Shown: positions 16,468 through 24,393 of the stretch, piece after piece
How positions within the stretch are numbered: position 1 is the stretch's first letter
Layout of the letters: every line of letters begins with the position of its first letter
Notes under the pieces: model-generated
Database searches by the model: none
What the model was told of the DNA's origin: nothing
The model's input: only the letters and a program-made list of their open reading frames with translations
Program-made: the position numbers and the translations under genes
NCBI GenBank assembly: GCA_003112755.1
Contig: BFBT01000001.1
Span: 372,001 to 436,000 of the forward strand
DNA: 64,000 nt
Source: Lawsonibacter asaccharolyticus
GTDB lineage: Bacteria; Bacillota; Clostridia; Oscillospirales; Oscillospiraceae
Direction of reading: 5' to 3'

Positions 16468-17420
16468 GCATTTCTATTTTGTACCAGAACAACGAAAGCG
16501 GCGACGCCTTCGACGTGACCACGTTGACGTCCGCCGCGAAGTGGTCGACGAAACGGTCCGGTTCCCCCGCTTCCCTGGAACTGACCGTCGTCGCCGACGA
16601 TTCCGTGGTATGGACCCACGGCGGGATCGTCGTCCTGAAAAACGGGTCCACCGGCCTTTTCTATGGCTATGTCGTGAAGATCAGCTATGACGAAAAGGAA
16701 CAGGTCAAGGTCACAGCCTACGACCAGACCTGGCATTTGAAGAAGAACAAGGAAACCTATGTTTTCAACGGCAAACGCGCCGACCAGATTTTAACCCAGA
16801 TCGCCGCCGACTTCGGTCTGAAATGCGGCGCCCTGGAAAATACCGGCTACGCGATCCCGTCCATGATCGAGGACGGCCAGACCCTTTTCGACATCGTCTT
16901 GAAGGCCCTGGACCACACCCTGATCAACACAGGGAAAATGTTCGTCCTGTGGGACGACTTCGGGTCCCTTCGGATCACCGACGTCGCGAAGTCGAAGCTG
17001 GACCTGTTCGTCGGCGATTCCAGTCTGGCGACGGGCTACACCTACGAATCGGACATCGACGCCGAAGCCTACAACAAGATCAAGCTGGTGAAGGACAACA
17101 AGACCACCGGGAAACGGGACGTCTACATCTTCCAGGATTCAAAGAACATGAAACTGTGGGGCGTCCTTCAAAACTATGAAGTCGTCGACGAAAGCATGAA
17201 CGAAGCCCAGATCAAAGAACGCGGCGGTCAAATGCTGGCCCTTTACAACCGGCCGAAGAAGTCGTTTGAAGTGAAGGTGATCATGGACCTGTCGGTCCGC
17301 GCCGGCCGCGCCCTGTATATCGGGATCAAGAGAATCGGCGTCAGCGCCTTTTTCATAGTCGAGGAAACAAGCGTCGATCTGTTGAAGGAAACTATGACTT
17401 TGAAGTTAAAGGTGGTGTGA
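16464..17420 (+). CDS. Baseplate hub protein (XkdQ / gpD-like)
   Basis: A 318-residue protein that matches the XkdQ family of tail hub proteins. Signs are SLELTVVADDSVVW near residue 36, YGYVVKISYDEKEQVKVTAY near 71 and a late-control-D-like region (NGKRADQILTQIAADFGL). The hub sits at the tube tip and holds the membrane-piercing spike. The start overlaps the upstream stop, and the next gene begins one base after its own stop. Confidence 0.88.
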   Translation: MSISILYQNNESGDAFDVTTLTSAAKWSTKRSGSPASLELTVVADDSVVWTHGGIVVLKNGSTGLFYGYVVKISYDEKEQVKVTAYDQTWHLKKNKETYVFNGKRADQILTQIAADFGLKCGALENTGYAIPSMIEDGQTLFDIVLKALDHTLINTGKMFVLWDDFGSLRITDVAKSKLDLFVGDSSLATGYTYESDIDAEAYNKIKLVKDNKTTGKRDVYIFQDSKNMKLWGVLQNYEVVDESMNEAQIKERGGQMLALYNRPKKSFEVKVIMDLSVRAGRALYIGIKRIGVSAFFIVEETSVDLLKETMTLKLKVV

Positions 17421-17421
17421 T

Positions 17422-17826
17422 ATGAGCCTATTAGACACTATGAAACAGGTCGCCGGACAGACGCAGAACGCGAACGTCCCGGCGGCCTTTCTGTTTGGCA
17501 CAGTGACGAAGAAGTCGCCGCTGACGATCCGCGTCGACAACCGGTTCGACATTTCCGGGGACGCGATCGTCCTGATGAAAGAGTTCAAGGCCGGCGCCTA
17601 TCCGACCCACACCCACACGATCGACCCCCATGACCACGTCGTCCCTTCCCATTCGACCCAGGCCGCCGGCGAAGGGCCGCACACCCACGGCGTCAGCGCG
17701 TTCCACACGCAGACGACCGGCCTGACGACGAACCCGGAAGTTTACTTCGGTTTGGCCGAGGGCGACCGGGTGGTCCTTCTTCGGAATCAGGGCGGACAGT
17801 CGTTCCTTGTGCTGGGAAGGGTGTGA
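17422..17826 (+). CDS. Baseplate protein XkdR-like (DUF2577)
   Basis: A 134-residue protein with an OB-fold-like centre (KSPLTIRVDNRFDISGDAIV near residue 31) and a His-rich stretch from residue 60 (THTHTIDPHDH and following). The last part, YFGLAEGDRVVLLRNQGGQ, is typical of the DUF2577 family. Clustered histidines suggest metal binding, as in phage spike proteins that coordinate iron at the tip. It lies between hub and gp25-like genes. Confidence 0.88.
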   Translation: MSLLDTMKQVAGQTQNANVPAAFLFGTVTKKSPLTIRVDNRFDISGDAIVLMKEFKAGAYPTHTHTIDPHDHVVPSHSTQAAGEGPHTHGVSAFHTQTTGLTTNPEVYFGLAEGDRVVLLRNQGGQSFLVLGRV

Positions 17827-17830
17827 TCTT

Positions 17831-18259
17831 ATGGCCTTGATACCGACACAGGACACGGTCACGATCGGCCAGGACGTCGAGATCGTCCAGCCGGCCGACC
17901 AGACCACCAGAACCTATAAACTGGACATTGAAGCCGGCCGCGTGGCCGGCTTTGTTGACGAAACGGAAGCCATGAAACAGGCGATCCTGAAAATCCTTCT
18001 GACGGAACGGTTCGACTACCTGATCTATTCCTGGAACTATGGAATCGAACTGAACGACATCGTCGGGAAAAGTTTTCAAGTGCTATCAAGTGAAATCAAG
18101 CGCGTGATCCGCGAAGCCCTTCTGGCGGACAGTCGGATCACGGACGTCACCGACTTCATCGTGGAGCAGATCGACAAAAGGACCGTTCACGTCAGCTTCA
18201 CCGCCGAAACAATCTTCGGCGAAATCCCTGTTGAAAGGAGGGTGACAACTGGTGTTTGA
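17831..18259 (+). CDS. Baseplate wedge protein XkdS-like (DUF2634, gp25-like)
   Basis: A 142-residue protein starting at ATG 17831 with a weak ribosome binding site. It matches the XkdS/gp25 family: ILKILLTERFDYLIYSWNYG near residue 57 contains the conserved ER of the gp25 LysM-like wedge fold. The C-terminal half (IKRVIREALLADSRITDV) is typical of this family. gp25 proteins anchor the first sheath ring to the baseplate. It overlaps the baseplate J gene by 8 bases. Confidence 0.9.
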   Translation: MALIPTQDTVTIGQDVEIVQPADQTTRTYKLDIEAGRVAGFVDETEAMKQAILKILLTERFDYLIYSWNYGIELNDIVGKSFQVLSSEIKRVIREALLADSRITDVTDFIVEQIDKRTVHVSFTAETIFGEIPVERRVTTGV

Positions 18260-19331
18260 GAATATGACCTTTGAAAACATCATGGACCGCTGTCTGGCCC
18301 GTGTGTCTTCTTCCGTGGACAAGCGCGAAGGGTCGATCGTCTATGACGCGATCGCCCCGGCGGCGGCCGAACTGGCGATCCTTTACATCGAACTTGCCTA
18401 TCTTATGGACCGGGCCTTCCCTGACACCGAAACCGGCGACGACCTGACGAAGAAGTGTCAGGAACGAAGCGTCTTCCGGAACGACGCGAAGTTCGCGATC
18501 CGGAAGGGCTACTTCGAGAAGGGGGACGGTTCCGCCTGTGAAGTGGAGATCGGAACCCGCTTTTCTGGCGGCGACATTAACTTCGTTGTCACCGAGCGGG
18601 TGGCCGCCGGCCAGTACAGACTGACGTCCGAAACCGCCGGCGCCGTCGGGAATGAATATGTCGGGGGCCTTTTCCCGATCGACTACGTCCCGGACCTGGC
18701 GGCGGCGCGCCTGGCCGACATCTTGATTCCAGGCGAAGACGAAGAAAGCGACGACAGCCTTCGGACGCGCTATTTTGCGTCCCTTGTGTCCCAGGCGTTC
18801 GGCGGGAATATCGCCGACTATAAGGGCAAGGTTGAACAGCTTCAAGGCGTGGGCGCCGTGAAGGTGTTTCCTGTCTGGAATGGCGGCGGGACCGTGAAGG
18901 TCGTGGTCGTGGACAGCGAATGGACCGTCCCTTCGGCCGACCTGGTCCAGAGCGTCCAGGAAGCAGTCGACCCTGTCGGGACCCAGGGGACCGGCGTCGG
19001 CCTGGCCCCGATCGGCCACGTCGTCACTGTCACCGGCGTCCGTGGGACGACGATTAACGTGTCTTTCAGCCTGACCTTTGACGCCGGCGCGTCCTGGGCC
19101 AGCGTTCAGACCGCCGTGAAGGCGGCGATCCAGTCCTACTTCGACGAACTGACCCACACCTGGGCCGACACGGACGGCCTGATCGTCCGCGTCAGCCAGA
19201 TCGAAACGAAGGTCTTGAACGTGCCCGGCGTCATTGACATCACCGGAACGAAGATCAACGGGCAGACCGCGAATATTTCCCTGGACGCTGACGCGATCCC
19301 GGTCCTGGGGGTGGTCACAAATGGAACTTAA
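18252..19331 (+). CDS. Baseplate J family protein (XkdT-like)
   Basis: A 359-residue protein starting with GTG after AAAGGAGGGTGA. It belongs to the baseplate J family (P2 gpJ, Mu gp47, PBSX XkdT). Recognisable parts are REGSIVYDAIAPAAAELAI near residue 23 and DSLRTRYFASLVSQAFGGN near 170, followed by AVKVFPVWNGGGTVKVVV near residue 202. These proteins form the wedge arms that trigger sheath contraction. The end overlaps the next gene by 11 bases. Confidence 0.93.
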   Translation: MFENMTFENIMDRCLARVSSSVDKREGSIVYDAIAPAAAELAILYIELAYLMDRAFPDTETGDDLTKKCQERSVFRNDAKFAIRKGYFEKGDGSACEVEIGTRFSGGDINFVVTERVAAGQYRLTSETAGAVGNEYVGGLFPIDYVPDLAAARLADILIPGEDEESDDSLRTRYFASLVSQAFGGNIADYKGKVEQLQGVGAVKVFPVWNGGGTVKVVVVDSEWTVPSADLVQSVQEAVDPVGTQGTGVGLAPIGHVVTVTGVRGTTINVSFSLTFDAGASWASVQTAVKAAIQSYFDELTHTWADTDGLIVRVSQIETKVLNVPGVIDITGTKINGQTANISLDADAIPVLGVVTNGT

Positions 19332-19869
19332 AGCATACTGGCCGCTTTTCCTTCAAGACGTGGTCGAGTTCGACCAGATCGCCGGCGCCGAACAGCCGGA
19401 GTTCCAGAAGGCCGTCCAGGACGTCAGAAACGCCGCTGACGACTTTTTCCTGGTGAGCCTGTCCGAATATGGGTGTTCCCGTTGGGAAGCCATTCTGGGC
19501 CTTTCTGTGGCCCCTGGTGACACCCTGGACCAACGCCGCGAAAGAATCCGGATCAGATACCTTGACCGGCTTCCCTACACATACAGGGCGCTTCTGTCCT
19601 ATCTGTCGACCGTCAGCAAAGACTTCACGGTCCGCCTGGATAACGACGCCTATGAACTTTTTGTCCGAATCACCTTGAGCGGCTACACACAGCGCGACGC
19701 GCTGATCGCCGTCCTGAAACAGATGATTCCGGCGAACCTGGTCCTTCTGACCCAGACCGCGATCCCCCAGGACGTCGCCCGGCCGGCTTGCGTCGCGGGC
19801 GCGGCAACGGTCAGCCTGGTCAGGCATGAACACCAACCCGAAGGAGGAAACCCGAATGGCACGATTTAA
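19321..19869 (+). CDS. Baseplate protein XkdU-like (DUF2313, Mu gp48-like)
   Basis: A 182-residue protein that starts at ATG 19321 inside the end of the J gene. It matches XkdU: YGCSRWEAILGLSVAPGDTL near residue 45, followed by QRRERIRIRYLDRLPYTYR. These proteins complete the wedge and hold tail fibres. The last 14 bases overlap the tail-fibre gene, whose AAGGAGG site lies inside this frame. Confidence 0.92.
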   Translation: MELKAYWPLFLQDVVEFDQIAGAEQPEFQKAVQDVRNAADDFFLVSLSEYGCSRWEAILGLSVAPGDTLDQRRERIRIRYLDRLPYTYRALLSYLSTVSKDFTVRLDNDAYELFVRITLSGYTQRDALIAVLKQMIPANLVLLTQTAIPQDVARPACVAGAATVSLVRHEHQPEGGNPNGTI

Positions 19870-20620
19870 GTCAACGATCACCGACAAGGGGGCCGAAGTG
19901 CTGACCCGCTTCCTGGCGCAAGGCCGCCAGGTCGCCCTGATCCGCGCCGCCGTGGGCGACGGCGTGGCGGAAGTCAGCCCGAACACCCTGTTCGACCTGG
20001 TGAACCCCGTCCCGCTGGACGCCCAGATCGGCGAAAAGACCTTCATCGAAGGCGACGTGTCCTATATGAAAATCCCTGTCCAGGTGACGAACGCCGGCCT
20101 GGAAGCGGCCCAGTACGTCCGCGAGGTCGCGACGTATGCCCTGGACGAAAACGGCGCGGCCTTCATGTTCACCTATTCCTGGATCGACGGCCCGGACAGC
20201 GACAACATTCTTCCGGCCTGTTCCTTCCTGGACACCCCGTCAATGGCAGACGAAGGCGACACCGTCCACGTCCACGACGTCGCCGTGGTGGTGACGAATC
20301 AGGAAAACAGCGCGGTCACGGTCCAGGTGACAGCCGGGTCCTATGTGACCCGCGCGCAAATGACCGCCTACGCGGCGCCGCTTCTCCACGTCCACGCCGC
20401 TTCGGACGTGAACGAGAGCAACGGCGACAGCGTCGAAACGGTTCAGCGCCGCCAGGACTTCGATATTTCCGCGATCAAGGAACAACTGGACACCGGCTTC
20501 ACGGGGACCACCGTGACCCACACCTTCGCGCCGGCACAACTGGCCCAGTGGAAAGGCTACGACGGGACCGGGCTTCCCGAAGGAATCCTGGACACCGCCG
20601 CGAATCGGCTTTATTTATGA
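19856..20620 (+). CDS. Tail fibre protein (phage tail-collar N-terminal type)
   Basis: A 254-residue protein starting at ATG 19856, 8 bases after AAGGAGG. The N-terminal domain (ARFKSTITDKGAEVLTRFLA at residues 2-21, then VPLDAQIGEKTFIEGD) is the conserved baseplate-attachment part of Firmicutes tail fibres (gpH-like). The rest is beta-rich. It is short compared with many fibres. The diversified protein encoded 2 kb further on may be the actual receptor-binding tip. Confidence 0.87.
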   Translation: MARFKSTITDKGAEVLTRFLAQGRQVALIRAAVGDGVAEVSPNTLFDLVNPVPLDAQIGEKTFIEGDVSYMKIPVQVTNAGLEAAQYVREVATYALDENGAAFMFTYSWIDGPDSDNILPACSFLDTPSMADEGDTVHVHDVAVVVTNQENSAVTVQVTAGSYVTRAQMTAYAAPLLHVHAASDVNESNGDSVETVQRRQDFDISAIKEQLDTGFTGTTVTHTFAPAQLAQWKGYDGTGLPEGILDTAANRLYL

Positions 20621-20880
20621 CCCCGTTCGCCTGTACGCCGTCGGAAACGTCGTGTCTGTTATCTAACCTATTCACCGAACTTCGGCCCGTGTGCGGTCGC
20701 TGTGAGGGCGACAGCGTCGTTATTTGCGGCCTGACCTATGAGGGGGAGGAACAGACCGTCGTCCTTCGGGACTACGGCTTCGACTATTCCGGCCGGCGCG
20801 AAACCGTTGACCTGATCAGAAAGCGAAGGTGTATCTATGGGAACAAGGCGCAATTTCCAGCGCAAAACGAACGGGACTGA
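20617..20880 (+). CDS. Small hypothetical protein between tail fibre and avd
   Basis: An 87-residue protein whose ATG overlaps the fibre stop (ATGA). It has five cysteines within the first 40 residues (CTPSETSC, then CGRC) and another near residue 74. The middle (GEEQTVVLRDYGFDYSGRRE) is beta-rich. The stop lies 41 bases inside the avd gene. The strict coupling to both neighbours suggests it belongs to the tail or retroelement operon. No family is recognised. Confidence 0.6.
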   Translation: MTPFACTPSETSCLLSNLFTELRPVCGRCEGDSVVICGLTYEGEEQTVVLRDYGFDYSGRRETVDLIRKRRCIYGNKAQFPAQNERD

Positions 20881-21313
20881 AAGCCCGCTTCACGTCCTTC
20901 CTGTGGCGTCGAAGCTGATCGACTACACCCTGGAACTGACCGACAACACGAAGCACTTCCCGAAGAAGGTCCGCTTCTCCATTGTGAACCGGATTCAGGA
21001 TCGTGTTCTGGCGATCCGCGACGACCTGGTGGACGCGAATGAAATCTTTCCGATCCTGGACGAACAGGACAAGATCGACCGACTGAAACTTCAACGCCGC
21101 GCGCTGACAGGGTGCAAGAAACTTCTGTATCTGATCGAACTGTCGAAGAAGCGCGGCTACATCGACACGGGGACCTTCGACTATTGGACGAAGCTGACCC
21201 TGGACGTCAAGTTTATGACCGCCGCCTGGTATAAGGCCGAAACAGAGCCGAAGGAGCCGACCGAAAAGGCCGACGCCGAAGCCCCGGAGCCGGCCGCGCC
21301 GGCGGAAGGTTAA
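20837..21313 (+). CDS. avd: Avd-like accessory variability determinant of a diversity-generating retroelement
   Basis: A 158-residue, highly basic, helical protein with four predicted helices. The first is around residues 18-35 (LPVASKLIDYTLELTDNT). The others contain FSIVNRIQDRVLAIRDDLVD near residue 46, LKLQRRALTGCKKLLYLIEL near 83, and FDYWTKLTLDVKFMTAAWYK near 114. This matches the four-helix-bundle family that includes Avd, the pentameric partner of DGR reverse transcriptases that binds template RNA. About 25 residues of acidic Pro/Ala/Glu tail extend past the usual length. The template repeat begins 27 bases after the stop, which strongly supports the call. Confidence 0.9.
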   Translation: MGTRRNFQRKTNGTESPLHVLPVASKLIDYTLELTDNTKHFPKKVRFSIVNRIQDRVLAIRDDLVDANEIFPILDEQDKIDRLKLQRRALTGCKKLLYLIELSKKRGYIDTGTFDYWTKLTLDVKFMTAAWYKAETEPKEPTEKADAEAPEPAAPAEG

Positions 21314-21340
21314 TTGAATATTAGGGTACGGCCTGACCCC

Positions 21341-21441
21341 CGAACGCCGGCAACGCGAACAACGCGCGGAATGTCAACACCGACGGCGGTCTGAACAACA
21401 ACAACGCCTGGAATGGCAACAACGGCGTCCGGCCGGATTTG
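21341..21441 (+). repeat. DGR template repeat (TR)
   Basis: This stretch aligns without gaps to 23325-23425 (constant offset 1984). Of 101 positions, 86 are identical. All 15 differences fall on TR adenines (9 A to T, 5 A to G, 1 A to C), and none of the 72 non-A positions differs. The TR holds 29 adenines, mostly in AAC or AAT triplets in the frame of the target, the design used by DGRs to spread codons widely without making stops. The 5' edge is at 21341, where the TR has one extra C compared with the VR; the 8 bases before it (CTGACCCC) also match. It is non-coding and lies between avd and the reverse transcriptase. Confidence 0.97.
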
Positions 21442-21606
21442 GTGGAAAACGCGACCGAGTAGGGCGACGAACCCGAAAGCAGAGGACCCCAACAAAGGAG
21501 GCCGTATCCTTCCCGACGCCGGAAAGGCCAGGGTAAACACATGACCGTCGACGCGAGGGCTTCGGCTACGACGCCCGGACTACAAGCGGCGGGGAGGTTT
21601 TTTATT
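21442..21606 (+). other. DGR spacer between template repeat and reverse transcriptase
   Basis: This 165-base stretch has no gene of its own. In the well-studied Bordetella phage DGR, the RNA downstream of the TR is needed for cDNA priming by the RT-Avd complex, so this segment is the likely equivalent. An in-frame ATG at 21541 would lengthen the reverse transcriptase by 22 residues, but it lacks a good ribosome binding site. GGGGAGG at 21591-21597 serves the ATG at 21607. The function as part of the template RNA is inference from the known system. Confidence 0.6.
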
Positions 21607-22737
21607 ATGAAAAGCGAAGTCACACAGATCCCGCCTTCCGACTTCGCCGTCATGTCCGACTTCAACAACCTGTATCAGTCCTATCTGGACGCCCGGAAGG
21701 GGAAACGCTGGAAAATGGCGGTCGTCCGCTATGAAGTGAACGCGCTGGAAAACACCATGTTCCTTCACTATATGCTGACGTCGAAGAAATACCGCCCTTC
21801 TCCATACAACACGTTCCTGATCCATGAGCCGAAGGAAAGGGTGATCATGTATAACGGATTTAAGGACAAGATCGTCCAGCATAGCCTGTGCGACTATGTC
21901 CTGGGACCCGCGCTGTCGAAGTCGTTCATATATGACAACTACGCCAGTCAGGAAGGCAAGGGAACACACTTCGGCCTGGACCGCCTGAAATACTTCATGC
22001 AGAGGTATTACAGGCAGAACGGGCCGGCCGGCTGGGTATTGAAATGCGATATAACGAAGTATTTCTACCGTATCAATCACGACGTTTTGAAGTCACAGCT
22101 TCGTCGGCTGATCCACGATCCCGACGTCCTGTGGCTTCTTGATTTGATCATAGATTCCACCGAAGGGCCGGGAATCCCGATCGGGAATCACACTTCACAG
22201 TGGTTCGCGGTCCTGTACCTGTCCGGAATGGACCACATGATCAAGGAACGCCTGGGAATCAAGTTCTACGGCCGCTACATGGACGACTTCTATTTGATCC
22301 ACCAGGACAAGGACTATTTGATCTATTGCCTGGAAGAAATCAAGAAGTATCTGGTCCCCCTGGGCCTGGAACTAAATCACAAGACGGCAATCTTCCCGCT
22401 GTCCCAGGGGATCGACTTCCTGGGATTCAGGACGTACATGACGGACAGCGGGAAGGTCGTCCGCAAAATACGCCGCGACAGCAAGAACCGGATCAGGCGG
22501 AAATTGAAGAAGTTCCGTCACCTTCTGGACGAAGGCCGGATCACCTTCGACACAGTGGTCCAGTCTTATTCGTCATGGACCGGTCACGCCGGTCACGGCA
22601 ACAGTCACCATTTGATCAGGCAGACGGACGAACTGTTCTTCGACCTGTTCAAAAAAGAATTGGAGGAATACCATGTCAAAACGAATGTCGACGTTACCCG
22701 TTGGCGCGATCGTGAAGTCGGTCAATACGAAGTATAA
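21607..22737 (+). CDS. DGR reverse transcriptase
   Basis: A 376-residue retroelement-type reverse transcriptase. The catalytic motif is YMDD at residues 224-227, with the first catalytic Asp in KCDITKYFYRI at residue 148. PIGNHTSQWF at 191-200 contains the GxxxSQ motif typical of DGR enzymes. There is no maturase, endonuclease or RNase H domain. With Avd it copies the TR RNA and misincorporates opposite adenine, giving cDNA that replaces the VR. The start at ATG 21607 follows GGGGAGG. The end overlaps the target gene by 65 bases, so the two are translationally coupled. Confidence 0.97.
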   Translation: MKSEVTQIPPSDFAVMSDFNNLYQSYLDARKGKRWKMAVVRYEVNALENTMFLHYMLTSKKYRPSPYNTFLIHEPKERVIMYNGFKDKIVQHSLCDYVLGPALSKSFIYDNYASQEGKGTHFGLDRLKYFMQRYYRQNGPAGWVLKCDITKYFYRINHDVLKSQLRRLIHDPDVLWLLDLIIDSTEGPGIPIGNHTSQWFAVLYLSGMDHMIKERLGIKFYGRYMDDFYLIHQDKDYLIYCLEEIKKYLVPLGLELNHKTAIFPLSQGIDFLGFRTYMTDSGKVVRKIRRDSKNRIRRKLKKFRHLLDEGRITFDTVVQSYSSWTGHAGHGNSHHLIRQTDELFFDLFKKELEEYHVKTNVDVTRWRDREVGQYEV

Positions 22738-24379
22738 CGGCGCTGTGATCCGCTTCGTCATTGGCCGCCAGGCTTCCGACCGCGTCGGCCTGGTGACTGA
22801 AAAGATCATCACCTTGAAGTGTTTCGACGCGAAGGAGCCTTCAAACACCAACAGCGACCGGAAGAACTACGGCAACAACCGCGCCAGCGTGGCGAACCTT
22901 CTTCAATGGCTGAACAGCGCGGCGGCCGCCGGCGGCTGGTATAAGGCACAGCACAGCGCCGACGCCCCGCCTTCGGCCGCGAACGTCTGGTCCGGCTATA
23001 ACGAATACGACCAGGAAGCCGGCTTCCTGTCCTTCTTTGAAGCGGACTTTCGGAACGCCCTTCTGGACGACACGATCACCGTCGCGAAGAACACCGTCAC
23101 CGACGGCGGCGGGTCCGAACAGATCACGCGGAAGGTCCGCCTTCTGACCCGAACCGAAGTCTTCGGGGACACCGAAAACGGAATCACAGAAGGGACCCAG
23201 TGGCCCCTATTCACCGACGCGAACAGCCGGAAGGCATACCCGACGGCCGAAGCTGTCAGCAAGTCCGAATATACCAATTCGAGCCTGAACGCTTCGTCCC
23301 CCTGGTGGTGGTGGCTTCTGACCCCGTACGCCGGCTACGCGTACAACGCGCGGGGTGTCTACGCCGACGGCGGTCTGAGCTACTACAGCGCCTGGTATGG
23401 CTACTACGGCGTCCGGCCGGCTTTGTTTTTGGCCCCTGATACTCTGGTATCTGATACAACGGACACAGACGGAGCCTATATTATTCAGTGGAATCAACCG
23501 CCGACCACCCCTTCGAGCATTTCCCACGCGACCCCCCAGGCGGGAAAGTCCCTGACGATCACGACCGGCGGGTCCACCGACCCGGAGGGGAACGCGATCA
23601 AATATGTGTGGGAACGCCGGGTCGATTCCGGGAACTATGTCCAGATCGGGATCACCACGGCGAAGTCGATCACTGACACCGTCCCGACGTCCGGGACGAA
23701 CTACCAGGTCCGGGTGAAGGCCGTTGACGCGAACGGCGCGGAATCGGCGTATAAAACCGGGACGGCCACGGCCATTTCCTACAACACCGCCCCCGTGATC
23801 AGCGGAAGCAATCAGAACGTCGGCGCGAAGACCGCCCCCCTGACCTACAAATACACCGTCACCGACGCCGAAGCGTCGTCCCAGACCTTGACCGTCACGG
23901 AAACCCTGACCAACGGGTCCGAAACGATCACCCTTCGCCAGTACAGGGCCACAAGCGGCGCCCAGAACACGGCGGACCTGACGTCTGTGTGGCTTCGCCT
24001 TCTGGCCGGGACCCACGTCCTGAAAATCACCGCCAGCGACGGCGCCGGCGGGACGGCCACGCGACAAATCACATTCAGCCGAACCGTGACCAGGATCGCC
24101 GCGTCCCGCGCGATCAGTACCGACGCTATGGTGACGAAGGTCTTCCTGTCCCTGTACCCGGCGGACATTCCGGCCGACGCGGTCCTTCACTGTGAGGTCA
24201 CGAACAACCCGTTCGACACGACCCCCGTCTGGGAAGACATTTCTTCCAAAGTCGGCCGCTTCGTTCACATTTTCCAGAACACCACCGCCGCGAAGGGCTA
24301 CGGCCTGGCCTACCGCTTCACGATCACGAAGGGCGGCCAGACGGTCGAGGTCGTCCAGGCGACGGTCCGGTTCGCGTAA
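22673..24379 (+). CDS. DGR target protein, putative diversified tail adhesin (DUF6273-like domain plus Ig/Fn3-like domains)
   Basis: A 568-residue protein preceded by TTGGAGGAATACC. Residues about 10-260 look like a DUF6273-type domain ending in WWWWLLTP, the variable segment, then GVRPALFLAP. The VR covers residues 218-251, and at least 14 codons in it match TR codons changed at adenines; most changed Asn codons now read Tyr or Ser. Residues about 275-370 look Fn3-like (TDPEGNAIKYVWERRVD). Residues about 372-470 look like a second Ig-like domain, and the last 100 residues form a further beta-rich domain. Location after tail genes and before the lysis genes points to a receptor-binding tail protein. 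The VR is in the middle of the protein, whereas many DGR targets carry it at the C-terminus. Confidence 0.9.
   Translation: MSKRMSTLPVGAIVKSVNTKYNGAVIRFVIGRQASDRVGLVTEKIITLKCFDAKEPSNTNSDRKNYGNNRASVANLLQWLNSAAAAGGWYKAQHSADAPPSAANVWSGYNEYDQEAGFLSFFEADFRNALLDDTITVAKNTVTDGGGSEQITRKVRLLTRTEVFGDTENGITEGTQWPLFTDANSRKAYPTAEAVSKSEYTNSSLNASSPWWWWLLTPYAGYAYNARGVYADGGLSYYSAWYGYYGVRPALFLAPDTLVSDTTDTDGAYIIQWNQPPTTPSSISHATPQAGKSLTITTGGSTDPEGNAIKYVWERRVDSGNYVQIGITTAKSITDTVPTSGTNYQVRVKAVDANGAESAYKTGTATAISYNTAPVISGSNQNVGAKTAPLTYKYTVTDAEASSQTLTVTETLTNGSETITLRQYRATSGAQNTADLTSVWLRLLAGTHVLKITASDGAGGTATRQITFSRTVTRIAASRAISTDAMVTKVFLSLYPADIPADAVLHCEVTNNPFDTTPVWEDISSKVGRFVHIFQNTTAAKGYGLAYRFTITKGGQTVEVVQATVRFA
23325..23425 (+). 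repeat. DGR variable repeat (VR) inside the target gene
   Basis: This segment matches the template repeat at 21341-21441 except at 15 template adenines. The last 15 matching bases before the final change (GGCGTCCGGCCGG region, 23408-23420) hold no variable site and are GC-rich, as expected for the initiation-of-homology segment at the VR 3' end. Thirteen bases after the VR, GATAC at 23438-23442 can pair with GTATC at 23447-23451 across a TCTG loop. It is a small hairpin in the place where other DGRs carry a cruciform needed for efficient retrohoming. The variable codons give a Tyr-rich surface: ten of the substituted or kept Asn positions read Tyr or Ser. Confidence 0.96.
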
Positions 24380-24393
24380 AGGAGGGATTCACC

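Noticed and set aside
21310..21540. The template repeat as part of a protein-coding gene on either strand
   Set aside because: Open frames exist across it, but no ribosome binding site fits. The Asn-rich plus-strand reading is the mirror of the target gene, and the minus-strand frame has no family features.
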